64,000 bases of DNA from Nitrosovibrio tenuis (GCF_900109785.1 NZ_FOBH01000002.1:1-64000); one strand, 5' to 3'. Shown: positions 45,985-56,922, counted from the first letter of the stretch. A program made the numbers and translations. Notes: generated by a model from the sequence alone, not told the origin.

Positions 45985-46047
45985 GATTTCCGAGATCATG
46001 GGAGGTGTCAGGGGGTATCAGGGTTGCCCGATATTGATATTCCGCTT

Positions 46048-46773
46048 TTAATATTTCTGCACATCGCGAAAAAGACGCTCGAATTCTTTTTTGACAACGT
46101 CATAACACTCGCAAACGTGCGCTGTAAGTCCCGCGCGGTCGAGTACGGTAATGTGGCCGCGGCGGTAGCGGATGATGCCTGCTTGTTGCAGCTTGCCGGC
46201 GGCTTCGGTAATACCCTCGCGCCGAACACCGAGCATGCTGGCAATCAATTCCTGGGTCATGATCAGTTCCTCGGAATTCAACCGGTCCAGCGTTAACAGC
46301 AGCCACCGGCACAACTGCTGTTCGATGGTATGGTGCCGGTTGCATACCGCCGTTTGCGAGATCTGTGTAATCAATGCCTGGGCGTATCGCAGCAATAAGC
46401 GTTGGACCGGTCCTCCGCTGTTGAACTCCTGCATCATGATCGCGGCCTTCATCCGATAGCTGTCGCCGCCGGTTTGTACCGTGGCCCAGCTAGGGGTGGT
46501 GTCTCCCCCCATGAAAAGGGATATTCCGAGCATACCCTCATTACCGACGCCCGCAATCTCGGACGATGCGCCATTTTCAAGGATATAGTGGAGGGAAATA
46601 ATCGCCGAGGTAGGGAAATAGACATGAGAAAGACGACCCCCGGATTCACAAAGCACATCGCCGAGCGGCAAATGGACCAGTTCAAGGTGGGGTTTCAAGC
46701 GTTCGAATTCAGCCACCGGCAGAGCGGCGAGGAGGTGATTCTGATTGGGCTGATGGGAGAGGGGACTAAGCAT
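46048..46773 (-). CDS. Crp/Fnr-family transcriptional regulator
   Basis: A 241-residue regulator. The cyclic-nucleotide-binding-like domain (about 20-140) contains PLGDVLCESGGRLSHVYFPT and GVGNEGMLGISLFMGG. The C-terminal helix-turn-helix lies in LIMTQELIASMLGVRREGIT. The Cys residues needed for an Fnr-type iron-sulfur cluster are not arranged in the usual N-terminal pattern, and the Arg/Ser phosphate cassette of true cAMP binders is not obvious, so the ligand is unclear. It is transcribed away from the giant glucan synthase gene and is a paralogue of the shortened protein at 56308. Confidence 0.88.
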   Translation of the reverse strand: MLSPLSHQPNQNHLLAALPVAEFERLKPHLELVHLPLGDVLCESGGRLSHVYFPTSAIISLHYILENGASSEIAGVGNEGMLGISLFMGGDTTPSWATVQTGGDSYRMKAAIMMQEFNSGGPVQRLLLRYAQALITQISQTAVCNRHHTIEQQLCRWLLLTLDRLNSEELIMTQELIASMLGVRREGITEAAGKLQQAGIIRYRRGHITVLDRAGLTAHVCECYDVVKKEFERLFRDVQKY

Positions 46774-47545
46774 CCGCTAGCGCTGTCTTCAGAGGTCTCG
46801 ATAGAGTAAGCGCAGCCTGGAGACAATGGAAAGAACCGAAGATCGATTGAAATTCGCTGTGGAGTCCAACATCTATGGATTCCAACATCCTTCTGCCAGA
46901 CTGCTTCCCATTCACCAACTTATAATAGCATTTAACTGAAAAAGCAATCCCGTCAGTGTGGCTTTCAGAGAAGAGTATTGTTCTTCTATTGCTCATGGTG
47001 AAGTATTCCATTTTATGGCGGGTATTTTCGTGCGCTACCGTACATACTATGGATGAGTAAAATCCCTATCATAACGTCGTCGGGTCAATTAAAAAGCTCT
47101 CTTCTCTAAAAGAGCATTCGATTGTTCAAGCAGGGACGCTACATGGGTTTCATCCAGTTTACCGTAATGATCGCTTACTTGATCGCTTGCTGCGTTAAGC
47201 TCCGTGGTACATAAACCAGTATTACAAATCCTCATCTGTGGCCTCATGGCGGTCGTGGTTATTGTCAGCTCAGTTGCTAACTCGCGCGGTCGCTAGCCAG
47301 GACTGCTAGCCAGGACTGCTAGCCAGGGGTTGCTAGCTAAGGCTTGCTAACTAGGTACAGGTGTTCCCGGTAGCAACAAGCTTCATGGATGACTTGCTCA
47401 CAGTAGTCCTTAACAGCAGTTCCGGATTTTAATTCCGCATTTGAAAGAGCTGCCGCTCCGGGAAGTGTCTATTACATCAGTCTTGAATTCGGTCAGGACT
47501 TGGTGTAACCCATAATAAGCGGCCGCGACCTGGAGAATACTCGAA
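46774..47545. other. Long intergenic region before the glucan synthase gene
   Basis: About 770 bases separating the divergent Crp/Fnr and glucan-synthase genes. I accept no ORF in it. A tandem repeat lies at 47292-47343. The length suggests promoters for both directions and possibly a long leader. Confidence 0.5.
47292..47343. repeat. Tandem 13-bp repeat upstream of the glucan synthase
   Basis: Two perfect copies of GCTAGCCAGGACT (47292-47317), then a changed copy GCTAGCCAGGGGT and a further decayed copy starting TGCTAGCTAAGG. The unit contains the palindrome GCTAGC. Confidence 0.85.
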
Positions 47546-50500
47546 TTGAAAGCTATCACGGTGGTTTCCGACCTTTTCCTTGCCGTCAAAGCCCGACTGC
47601 ACGCAATCGGAAGACCACATGTCCCCATCAGTGAAGAATTGCCTCTACGTTCCGAGCTGTTCAGCGCCGATCAGATGGAGCTCTATGGGGGAATCCTTGC
47701 AGCGTCTCATGAGTTGTCATCAAGTCGGGGAACGGATCAGCTTCTCGCCCGGCTGGATGAAAATGAGCGAAAGCTTTACGACATCTGTAGCGTATTAACC
47801 GAAGCCGTTGCGGCGGATCAGTCCTTAACACCAGCCGGTGAATGGCTTTTCGACAATTTCTATTTGATCGAAGAGCAGATCCGCACGACCAGGCGCCATC
47901 TTCCCAAGAGTTATAGCCGTGAATTGCCTCTTCTTGCGCATGGACCATCGGCCGGTCTTCCGCGAGTCTATGATATCGCTCTGCAGGCGATTTCGCATGG
48001 CGATGGCAGAGTCGATACGGAAAGCCTCAGGCGCTTTGTCATGGCCTACCAGGCTGTTGTCAACCTGCAGCTCGGGGAGTTGTGGGCAATACCGATCATG
48101 CTCCGCCTGGCACTGATCGAAAATCTGCGCCGTGTCGGTGTACATGTGGCAGCTGGAAGAAAGGATCGGAACCTTGCCGATTCTTGGGCCGCCAAAATTA
48201 CCACGATTGCTCAAGAGGATCCCAAGAGCCTCGTTCTTGTCATTGCTGATATGGCGCGATCGGATCCACCCATGACCACGCCTTTCATTTCCGAATTGGC
48301 AAGGCGATTGCAGGGGCAAGGACCGACACTGGCGCTTCCGTTAACCTGGATTGAACAGCGGCTGGCCGAATCAGGCCAGACAATCGATCAAATGGTTCAA
48401 CTGGGGAATCAGCAACAGGCGGCCGACCAGGTTTCAATCTCCAATAGCATCAATAGCCTGCGCACGCTCGGCGCTATTGACTGGCGGGAATTTGTGGAAA
48501 CTACCAGTACTGTCGAGCACACATTGAGGGAAGACCCGGCAGGTATCTACACTCGGATGGATTTTGCTACCAGGGATCGCTACCGGCATGTGGTGGAGCG
48601 AGTCGCAAGGATATGCCCGATGTCGGAAGTACAGGTGGCCCGGAAGGCGCTTCAGTTGGCTGGCAATGCCGGATCAAGTGACCAGGGAAATGGCAAGATC
48701 AGGGCGCACGTGGGATTTTATCTCATCGATAAAGGACTGCCTGAACTCGAGGAAGCGGTTCAGGTCCGCTTTTCACCCGGGGAGAAAATCCGGCAAGCCG
48801 GCCGCCGGCATCCGCTTTTATTTTATGTCGGTGCGATCGCACTGATTACGCTGAGCCTGGTCAGCGGTCTCTTGGCCAACGCGTACGCTGACGGCGCGGG
48901 CGTATGGTTGCTGGCCGCAGTGGGATTGCTGTCACTCTTTGTGATGAGCCAGTTGGCTGTGGCGCTGGTAAATTGGATCGCTCTTTTTCTGGTGCCGCCT
49001 CATTCACTGCCACGTGTGGACTTCTCCAACGGAATACCACCGGCTTTTCATACACTGGTAGTGATCCCGACCATGCTGACCAATAAGGCGGAAATCATGA
49101 GCCTTGTTGAAGCGCTGGAGGTCCGGTTTCTCGCAAACCGGGACAATCATCTCGACTTCGCATTGTTAACCGATTTTCCGGATGCGAATCAGGAAACACT
49201 TCCGGAAGATGAATCCCTGCTGCAGCTTGCGCGTGCGGGAATCGAAGAGCTCAACACCAAATATGCCAATGCAGCCGGCAGCATGGTTGAAGCGGGCAAC
49301 TCGCCGTCGCCGGGCAAAGAAGGTCCTTTTTTTCTTTTCCATCGCCCGCGGCGGTGGAATCCGAATGAACGGATCTGGATGGGCTACGAGCGCAAGCGGG
49401 GAAAACTTGCGGCTCTCAATGCCCTGTTGCGCGGCGCCGGTGGTGATGCGTTCTCCTTGATTATGGGCAATACGCCTGTTCTGTCCCGAATCAAGTACGT
49501 CATCACGCTCGATACCGACACGCAATTACCACGAGATTCCGCCCATCAATTCGTTGGAACCATGGCTCATCCGTTGAATCAGCCGCGACTCTCGTCAGAG
49601 GCGGACGGTGACGGCGATATCGTGACAGAGGGATATGGAATTCTGCAACCGCGGGTCACGGTAAGCCTGTCGAGCACAAACCGGTCGGCTTATGCATGGC
49701 TTTTTGGCGGAGAGGCCGGGATCGATCCTTATACGCGAATCAGTTCCGACGTTTACCAGGATTTGTTCTATGAAGGCTCGTTCGTCGGAAAGGGTATTTA
49801 CGATGTTGATGCCTTCGAGAAGGCGCTCTGCGCCCGTTTTCCTGAAAATCGGATTTTAAGCCATGATCTGCTTGAAGGGTGCTATGCCCGAGCCGGGCTG
49901 TTAAGCGATGTGGAACTATACGAGGAATTTCCGTCGGGATATCTCGCCGACGTAAGCCGTCGCCATCGGTGGATCCGGGGAGACTGGCAGCTTGCGAGCT
50001 GGTTATTGTGGCGCGTGCCTGCTGCTGGCGCCAACTATCAGCCAAACCCGCTGTCAGCGCTTTCGAAATGGAAATTGATGGACAATCTCCGGCGCAGCCT
50101 TGTGCCGACAATGTCGACGCTGCTTTTACTGTTGGGGTGGATTGCACTGCCCGATGCGTGGTTCTGGACGATGACTGTCATCGGTATGCTTGCGATTCCT
50201 GCGGCGATACCGGTATTTTCCGATTTATTGAGGAAGCCTCCCGAGGTGGCGTGGCGGGAACAACTCATGAGTTCGGCACGCTCGGCCAAACGTCACTTCG
50301 GACAAATGCTGTTCACGTTGGCTTGTCTCCCGTATGAGTCTTACTTCAGCCTGGATGCGATCATTCGGATCCACGTGCGGCTTTTGATCACGCGCCGCAA
50401 GCTTCTGGAATGGAACCCGTCCCGCGAGGTCGAGCGTACGTCCGGTTTTGCGGATGTTAAGAAAAGCCATATCGGGGCAGTCACTTTTTTCCCGTCAATG

Positions 50501-53500
50501 TGGAGCGCACCCGCGATCGCCATTGTCGCGCTCGTTGGAATAATTGTCGTGGCACCCTTTGCGTTGATTGTCGCCCTGCCGATCTTATTACTATGGGTCG
50601 CTTCCCCCGCCATCGCCTGGTGGATAAGTCGGCCGCGTCCTCCCCGAATCGCGGAGTTGACGAATGGGCAAATACAATTTTTGCGCCAGGCTGCGCGCAG
50701 GACCTGGCTCTTTTTCGAAACATTCATTGGATCGGAGGATCACTGGCTCCCACCTGATAATTTCCAGGAAACACCTATCCCGACGATCGCTCACCGGACT
50801 TCTCCGACCAATATGGGTTTGGCACTATTGGCCAATATTGCCGCCCACGACTTCGGTTACATTGGCATCCGACAACTCATCGATCGCACCTCCAATACGC
50901 TTCGGACCATGGAGACGCTGGAACGGCATGAGGGTCATTTTTACAATTGGTATGACACACAAACGATGGCGCCGCTCACGCGCTATATTTCCACGGTGGA
51001 TAGCGGCAATCTCGCTGGCCACCTGCTGACATTGCGCGCTGGCCTATTGGAAGCAGCCAATGCCCCGGTTATCGGGAAACAAATATTTCTGGCATTGGCC
51101 GATACGCTACAGATTCTTGAAAAGAACGCCGGAAGCGTGGGGATACATTCACTGGCGCAATTTGAAAGGGCTCTCCTGGCCGCCACCGGGAATCACCCAT
51201 TGACTATTGTGAGCGCAAGGGCCGATCTTGACTGGCTGGTTACTTGCTCGCGCGAAGTGGTTCGCGAAATTACGGAGGGACGAGCTGCTCTGCCTTCCAG
51301 CGAAGCTCATGAGTGGGCAAAGGCTTTGAACGTGCAATGCGAGCGCATGTTTAAGGAATTGGTTAGTCTGGTGCCGCCGCATCTATTAGCCGCTGCGGCG
51401 CAAGACGAGGATACCTCGAGCACGATCGCTATCCCTTCCTTGAGAGAACTTGCCAACCGAGGCGCGGACAATGCGCGCGAACAGTTGGGGATCCTTGAGC
51501 ATCTGGCGCTTCAGGCAGCAGAAATGTCGCAAATGGAGTATGGCTTCCTGTTTAGCCCGGCGCAGCGTCAGCTTGCGATAGGCTATAACGCCGGTGAGCG
51601 CCGCCTCGACGCCAGCTATTATGATTTGCTTGCGTCAGAAGCAAGACTCTGCAATTTCATTGCGATCGCGCAGGAGCAATTGCCACAGGAAAGCTGGTTC
51701 GCTTTGGGACGGCTGCTTACAACCCATAATGGGGAATCGGCTTTGCTCTCCTGGAGCGGTTCAATGTTCGAATACCTCATGCCGCTCCTCGTAATGCCAA
51801 CGTTCGACAATACGTTGCTCGATCAGACGTACAAGGCGGCGGTTGACCGGCAAATCGCGTATGGTAAGGAACGCAACGTCCCGTGGGGCATCTCGGAGTC
51901 CGGCTATAACGCCGTAGACGCTCAATTCAATTACCAGTATCGAGCATTCGGCGTTCCCGGACTAGGACTGAAGCGTGGTCTTGGCGAAGACCTCGTTATC
52001 GCACCGTATGCTTCCGTGCTGGCGTTGATGGTCGCCCCCGAGGCTGCCTGCCGCAACCTGCAAGAGCTGGCGGCTGAAGGTTTGGCGGGGAAATTCGGTT
52101 TTTATGAAGCGGTGGATTATACCCCCTCGCGGCTCCGGCGCGGCGAAAAGCGTGCCGTGGTACGCTCTTTTATGGCTCATCATCAAGGCATGAGCCTGCT
52201 TGCTCTGGCGTATGTGATGCTGGATCGGCCCATGCAAAGACGATTCCAGTCCGAGCCTTTGTTTCAGGCAACGATGCTGCTGCTTCAGGAGCGAATTCCC
52301 CCGCCGACAGTTTTGCGCTTGCAAGCCACCGAGCTTCCCGATGTGCGGATCACGAAAGAGCTCCCCGATATGCCAACTCGGGTTCTCTCAAGTGCGAACA
52401 CGCCAATTCCAGAAGTACAGCTCCTTTCGAATGGACGCTACCACGTTATGATGACCAACAGCGGGGGCGGAAGCAGTCGCTGGAAGGATCTCGCCATTAC
52501 GCGGTGGCGGGAGGATAGCACATGCGATAACTGGGGGAGTTTCTGTTATTTGCGCGACGGGGCGAGCGGCGAGTTCTGGTCGAATACCTATCAGCCTACA
52601 CTGAAAGAAGCAAAGCGTTATGGCGTTGTCTTTTCCGAGGGCCGAGTGGAATTCCGGCGACGCGACCTGGATTTTGATACGCATACAGAGATTACGGTAT
52701 CGCCCGAAGATGACATCGAGTTGCGTCGCGTTCGCATTACCAATCGCGCCTGGACTCGCCGGATGATCGAGATTACTTCTTATGCCGAGGTTGTCCTTGC
52801 AACGCCCATGGCGGACGCGCAGGCTCCGGCCTTCGGAAATCTTTTCGTGCAGACGGAAATATTACCGGAGCGGCATGCAATTCTATGCAGCAGGCGCCCG
52901 CGCTCGCAGAGCGACCCGGTGCCATGGATGCTGCATCTGATGACGGTGCACGGTATCGCTACCGAGGCAACCTCCTATGAAACGGATCGCATGGCATTTA
53001 TCGGACGCGGAAACGACGTGTCCGCACCGAGAGCGATGACCGAACCGGGGCCGCTTTCCGGTAGCGCAGGTTCCGTTCTGGACCCGATCGTGGCGATTCG
53101 ACACCGGATGACCATCGAGCCAGGAGAGTCCGCGATTATCGATATCGTTACCGGAGCTGCGGACTCGCGTCACGCCGCGATGAATCTGGTCGAGAAGTAC
53201 CAGGATCAGCAATTGACGAACCGTGTTTTCGATCTGGCATGGACTCATAGTCTGGTTGTACTTCGACAGCTCAACGCGACCGAAACGGATGCACAATTGT
53301 TCGCCCGTCTGGCCGGTTCGGTGCTGTATCCCAGTGCTTATCTGCGCGCCGATGACGCCATATTAAGCAAGAATAAACGCAGCCAGTCGGGACTGTGGGG
53401 ATATGCCATTTCCGGCGACCTGCCGATTGTGCTGCTGCAGATCACCGATGCGGCTAACCTCAATCTGGTGCGACAACTCGTGCAGGCGCATTCCTATTGG

Positions 53501-56254
53501 CGTGTCAAAGGACTGGCTGTCGATCTGATAATCTGGAATGAGGACCACTCGAGCTATCGTCAACTTCTTCATGACCATATCATGGGGCTGGTGGCGGGCA
53601 GCGCTGAAGTCCATCTGCTTGACCGGCCTGGCGGAATTTTCATCCGACGCGCGGAGCAGATTGCAGCCGAGGATCGTATTCTTCTACAGAGCGTTGCTCG
53701 GGTGATCATTCTCGACAGCAAAGGAACGCTAATGGAGCAGTTGGCGCGCCGTGTTCCTGAAGAGTTCCCTGTTCTGCCGGCCAGGCTGAAGCCGGTCCGG
53801 CCCTTTGCCCCAGGACAGGTCGTTGAACTTCCCCACCTCCAGCTTCTTTTCAACAATGGATTGGGAGGGTTCAGCCCTGACGCGCGCGAATACGTCATAA
53901 CGACCGGGCAGGGCCAGGCGACTCCGGCGCCATGGTCAAATGTTCTGGCAAACCCCCAATTCGGAACCATTCTCTCCGAGAGCGGCCAGGCCTATACCTG
54001 GAGTGAAAATGCGCACGAGTTCCGCTTGACTCCGTGGAACAACGACCCGGTTTGTGACTCAGGTGGCGAGGCGTATTATTTACGCGATGAGGAAAGCGGC
54101 TATTTCTGGTCGCCGACCCCCCTGCCGAAGCGAGGTGCGACTCCCTATGTAACCCGGCACGGATTCGGTTATAGCGTGTTTGAGCATGTCGAAACCGGTA
54201 TCCATTCCGAGCTCTGGGTTTTTGTCGCCCTGGATGCACCCGTGAAATTCGCAGTACTGAAAGTTCGTAACGGGTCTGGCCGGCTGCGTAGGCTTTCGGC
54301 AACGGGATGCGTCGAATGGGTGCTGGGAGATTTGCCTGAAAAAAGCAGAATGCATATTGTGACCGAGATTGATTCCACCCATGGTGTCCTGCTGGCGCGC
54401 AATCCTTATAACAATGAGTTCTCGGGCCGTGCCGCGTTCTATGATGTGGACGATACCGCGCGTGAAATAACGGGCGATCGAATGGAGTTTATCGGCCGCA
54501 ACGGTAGATTGCAGAATCCGGCTGCAATGAGCTCTAAAGAGCTTTCGGGGCGGGTGGGGGCGGGGCTCGATCCCTGTGGCGCCATCCGGGCTTCATTTGA
54601 ATTGCTGGACGGCCAGACACGTGAAATCGTTTTTCGCCTGGGAGCCGGAGTTCACTCGGACGATGCCCTCGAGCTCGCCCTGCGCGTTCGTGGAATCCCC
54701 ACTGCACATGAGGCGTTGGAAAAGGTGCAAAATTATTGGCGGCATACGCTCGGCACTGTCCAGGTGGAAACGCCCGATCCTTCCATAAATGTGCTGGTTA
54801 ATGGTTGGCTCGTTTATCAGGTTATGGCTTGCCGGCTGTGGGGGCGCAGCGGATATTATCAGTCGGGCGGGGCGTTCGGCTTTCGCGATCAGTTGCAGGA
54901 TGTGATGGCGATCGTTCACGCTGAGCCCGCTCTCGTTCGTGAGCATCTGCTCCGGTCTGCGGCCCGCCAGTTTATTGAAGGGGATGTCCAGCATTGGTGG
55001 CATCCGCCCGGGGGACGAGGGGTCCGGACACGCTGCTCGGATGATTACCTCTGGCTGCCCGTGACGGTCTGCCGCTATGTTACGGCTACGGGCGATACGG
55101 GCGTATTGGATGAATCTGTTTCGTTCCTGGAGGGAAGGCTCGTCAGTCCGGACGAGGATTCCTATTACGATCTGCCCGCACGTTCTGAACAGGCTGCGAG
55201 CTTGTATGAGCATTGCGTGCGCGCGATCGTGCATGGCTTGAGATTTGGCGAACATGGCCTCCCGCTGATGGGTACCGGGGACTGGAACGATGGAATGAAT
55301 CTGGTCGGATTTCATGGGCGCGGCGAAAGTGTCTGGCTTGCGTTCTTCCTCTATGACGTTCTCATACAATTTTCCAGCCTTGCCCGGGAATATGGCGATA
55401 TTGCCTTTGCGGGACGCTGCCAGGACGAGGCCGATCTCCTGCGCAAGAATATCGAGCGTCATGGCTGGGACGGAAAATGGTATCTCCGCGCCTTCTTTGA
55501 CGACGGTTCGCCGCTGGGCTCGTCCAGCAATCCGGAATGCCGGATCGACTCGATTTCGCAGAGTTGGTCAGTTCTCTCCGGAGCCGGTTCGATCGAGCGC
55601 CAGAAGCAGGGTATGGAAGCAGTGAATCAGTATCTCGTCCGGCGCGATGCCGGGATTATTCAACTTCTCGCTCCACCGTTCGATCAGTCGTCTTTGAATC
55701 CGGGGTACATCAAAGGCTACGTTCCCGGCGTGCGCGAAAATGGGGGCCAGTATACCCATGCCGCGATCTGGACAACCATGGCATTCGCGGTCATGGGCAA
55801 CCATGAACGCGCCTGGGAATTGCTGGGGATGATAAATCCGGTGAATCATGGGCAAACGCCCGAGACAGTAGCGATCTACAAAAATGAGCCCTATGTGGTA
55901 TCAGCCGACGTTTATGCGCTTTCTCCCCACGTCGGCCGTGGCGGATGGTCCTGGTACACGGGTTCCGCCGGCTGGTTGTATCGCCTGATATTGGAAACGC
56001 TGCTCGGCCTGAGATTGCGAAAGCACAAACTGTATTTCAAGCCTTGTTTACCTGAAAATTGGGAGTCGTTCACGGTGAACTACCGCTACGGAGAAACGAC
56101 CTATCACATCAAAGTCTCGCAGACCGCCGGAGTGGAGAACGAAAACCTGATTATCGATGGTATTGAGCAGCGCGATCTGATCATTGCGCTCGTCGACGAT
56201 CGCGTCCCTCATATCGCTGAAGTCCGGCTGGCTGCCCGTCCACCCTCTGGGTGA
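47546..56254 (+). CDS. ndvB: Cyclic beta-1,2-glucan synthase (NdvB/Cgs type)
   Basis: A 2902-residue membrane enzyme that would build cyclic beta-1,2-glucan from UDP-glucose and release it into the periplasm. The GT84 glycosyltransferase core has LDTDTQLPRDS near residue 655 and HRWIRGDWQL further on. Membrane helices lie near 421-486, 856-892 and 986-1025. A glycoamylase-like domain starts near 1330 (YGFLFSPAQRQLAIGYN). Two carbohydrate-binding regions lead to the GH94 phosphorylase domain, with the catalytic GTGDWNDGMN near 2577. The length fits Rhizobium and Brucella enzymes. It starts at a TTG preceded by TGGAGA. No NdvA-type exporter is adjacent. Confidence 0.95.
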   Translation: MKAITVVSDLFLAVKARLHAIGRPHVPISEELPLRSELFSADQMELYGGILAASHELSSSRGTDQLLARLDENERKLYDICSVLTEAVAADQSLTPAGEWLFDNFYLIEEQIRTTRRHLPKSYSRELPLLAHGPSAGLPRVYDIALQAISHGDGRVDTESLRRFVMAYQAVVNLQLGELWAIPIMLRLALIENLRRVGVHVAAGRKDRNLADSWAAKITTIAQEDPKSLVLVIADMARSDPPMTTPFISELARRLQGQGPTLALPLTWIEQRLAESGQTIDQMVQLGNQQQAADQVSISNSINSLRTLGAIDWREFVETTSTVEHTLREDPAGIYTRMDFATRDRYRHVVERVARICPMSEVQVARKALQLAGNAGSSDQGNGKIRAHVGFYLIDKGLPELEEAVQVRFSPGEKIRQAGRRHPLLFYVGAIALITLSLVSGLLANAYADGAGVWLLAAVGLLSLFVMSQLAVALVNWIALFLVPPHSLPRVDFSNGIPPAFHTLVVIPTMLTNKAEIMSLVEALEVRFLANRDNHLDFALLTDFPDANQETLPEDESLLQLARAGIEELNTKYANAAGSMVEAGNSPSPGKEGPFFLFHRPRRWNPNERIWMGYERKRGKLAALNALLRGAGGDAFSLIMGNTPVLSRIKYVITLDTDTQLPRDSAHQFVGTMAHPLNQPRLSSEADGDGDIVTEGYGILQPRVTVSLSSTNRSAYAWLFGGEAGIDPYTRISSDVYQDLFYEGSFVGKGIYDVDAFEKALCARFPENRILSHDLLEGCYARAGLLSDVELYEEFPSGYLADVSRRHRWIRGDWQLASWLLWRVPAAGANYQPNPLSALSKWKLMDNLRRSLVPTMSTLLLLLGWIALPDAWFWTMTVIGMLAIPAAIPVFSDLLRKPPEVAWREQLMSSARSAKRHFGQMLFTLACLPYESYFSLDAIIRIHVRLLITRRKLLEWNPSREVERTSGFADVKKSHIGAVTFFPSMWSAPAIAIVALVGIIVVAPFALIVALPILLLWVASPAIAWWISRPRPPRIAELTNGQIQFLRQAARRTWLFFETFIGSEDHWLPPDNFQETPIPTIAHRTSPTNMGLALLANIAAHDFGYIGIRQLIDRTSNTLRTMETLERHEGHFYNWYDTQTMAPLTRYISTVDSGNLAGHLLTLRAGLLEAANAPVIGKQIFLALADTLQILEKNAGSVGIHSLAQFERALLAATGNHPLTIVSARADLDWLVTCSREVVREITEGRAALPSSEAHEWAKALNVQCERMFKELVSLVPPHLLAAAAQDEDTSSTIAIPSLRELANRGADNAREQLGILEHLALQAAEMSQMEYGFLFSPAQRQLAIGYNAGERRLDASYYDLLASEARLCNFIAIAQEQLPQESWFALGRLLTTHNGESALLSWSGSMFEYLMPLLVMPTFDNTLLDQTYKAAVDRQIAYGKERNVPWGISESGYNAVDAQFNYQYRAFGVPGLGLKRGLGEDLVIAPYASVLALMVAPEAACRNLQELAAEGLAGKFGFYEAVDYTPSRLRRGEKRAVVRSFMAHHQGMSLLALAYVMLDRPMQRRFQSEPLFQATMLLLQERIPPPTVLRLQATELPDVRITKELPDMPTRVLSSANTPIPEVQLLSNGRYHVMMTNSGGGSSRWKDLAITRWREDSTCDNWGSFCYLRDGASGEFWSNTYQPTLKEAKRYGVVFSEGRVEFRRRDLDFDTHTEITVSPEDDIELRRVRITNRAWTRRMIEITSYAEVVLATPMADAQAPAFGNLFVQTEILPERHAILCSRRPRSQSDPVPWMLHLMTVHGIATEATSYETDRMAFIGRGNDVSAPRAMTEPGPLSGSAGSVLDPIVAIRHRMTIEPGESAIIDIVTGAADSRHAAMNLVEKYQDQQLTNRVFDLAWTHSLVVLRQLNATETDAQLFARLAGSVLYPSAYLRADDAILSKNKRSQSGLWGYAISGDLPIVLLQITDAANLNLVRQLVQAHSYWRVKGLAVDLIIWNEDHSSYRQLLHDHIMGLVAGSAEVHLLDRPGGIFIRRAEQIAAEDRILLQSVARVIILDSKGTLMEQLARRVPEEFPVLPARLKPVRPFAPGQVVELPHLQLLFNNGLGGFSPDAREYVITTGQGQATPAPWSNVLANPQFGTILSESGQAYTWSENAHEFRLTPWNNDPVCDSGGEAYYLRDEESGYFWSPTPLPKRGATPYVTRHGFGYSVFEHVETGIHSELWVFVALDAPVKFAVLKVRNGSGRLRRLSATGCVEWVLGDLPEKSRMHIVTEIDSTHGVLLARNPYNNEFSGRAAFYDVDDTAREITGDRMEFIGRNGRLQNPAAMSSKELSGRVGAGLDPCGAIRASFELLDGQTREIVFRLGAGVHSDDALELALRVRGIPTAHEALEKVQNYWRHTLGTVQVETPDPSINVLVNGWLVYQVMACRLWGRSGYYQSGGAFGFRDQLQDVMAIVHAEPALVREHLLRSAARQFIEGDVQHWWHPPGGRGVRTRCSDDYLWLPVTVCRYVTATGDTGVLDESVSFLEGRLVSPDEDSYYDLPARSEQAASLYEHCVRAIVHGLRFGEHGLPLMGTGDWNDGMNLVGFHGRGESVWLAFFLYDVLIQFSSLAREYGDIAFAGRCQDEADLLRKNIERHGWDGKWYLRAFFDDGSPLGSSSNPECRIDSISQSWSVLSGAGSIERQKQGMEAVNQYLVRRDAGIIQLLAPPFDQSSLNPGYIKGYVPGVRENGGQYTHAAIWTTMAFAVMGNHERAWELLGMINPVNHGQTPETVAIYKNEPYVVSADVYALSPHVGRGGWSWYTGSAGWLYRLILETLLGLRLRKHKLYFKPCLPENWESFTVNYRYGETTYHIKVSQTAGVENENLIIDGIEQRDLIIALVDDRVPHIAEVRLAARPPSG

Positions 56255-56307
56255 GTTTAGTCAGTTCAGCCTGTCAGCCTGGCGGCCAGTTCAACCGCCA
56301 AGCTGCG

Positions 56308-56922
56308 TCACAAATTGCCGCGCTCGCACAGGACCTGTTCATTTTCCCTTAAAAGCTGGGGTATGCCGTTGTCAGGTTGAGAAGGATGAAAACTACCTGC
56401 CCCTGACGAGTAAGGAGTATGCGGGGGAATATATGGGGCCGACGGGCGGGGCGACCCATTAACCGGAACATTGCTTCTCAAAGCTGGATGAATGTTGCGC
56501 AGCGTCGCCTGGGCGATTTTGCCAAGCAGGCTTTGAGTATAACGCTGGAGCGAATAACGCAGCGGACTGGCGAGCTCGAACTCTCTTCTCAGATTGGCTG
56601 CCTTAAGCCGGTAGCTATAACCTGCGCACTGCACCACTGCCCGGGTTGGGGTGGTTTTCCGTCCCATGAGCATGGAAATTCCAAATAGACCTTCATTCCC
56701 GATAACGGCGATTTTCGTTGCTTCTCCGCCATCCGTGAGAGTGAGCAGGGAAATAATACTGGTGGTGGGAAAATACACAAGGTCTAATTCGCCTCCGTTT
56801 TCATAGACAGCCCATCCTTCGGGCATAGCCACAAGTTCAAGGCAGGGTTTCAGGCGCTCATAATCCTCTTCGGGGAGTTCCGCCAAAAAAAGGTTTTGCT
56901 TGGGAGTGGGAAGGTGTGGCAT
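56308..56922 (-). CDS. Crp/Fnr-like regulator lacking its DNA-binding domain
   Basis: A 204-residue paralogue of the regulator at 46048. The ligand-binding domain is intact (YENGGELDLVYFPTTSIISL, VIGNEGLFGISMLMG) through IAQATLRNIHPA. There the paralogue continues into CRWLLLTLDRL and the helix-turn-helix, but this protein turns into an unrelated Pro/Ser-rich tail of about 60 residues. No helix-turn-helix was found in the other frames of the tail. It is probably a truncated gene, or else a ligand-binding protein without DNA contact. The ATG at 56922 has a GAGGAA site. It converges on the glucan synthase, with 53 bases between the stops. Confidence 0.7.
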   Translation of the reverse strand: MPHLPTPKQNLFLAELPEEDYERLKPCLELVAMPEGWAVYENGGELDLVYFPTTSIISLLTLTDGGEATKIAVIGNEGLFGISMLMGRKTTPTRAVVQCAGYSYRLKAANLRREFELASPLRYSLQRYTQSLLGKIAQATLRNIHPALRSNVPVNGSPRPSAPYIPPHTPYSSGAGSFHPSQPDNGIPQLLRENEQVLCERGNL

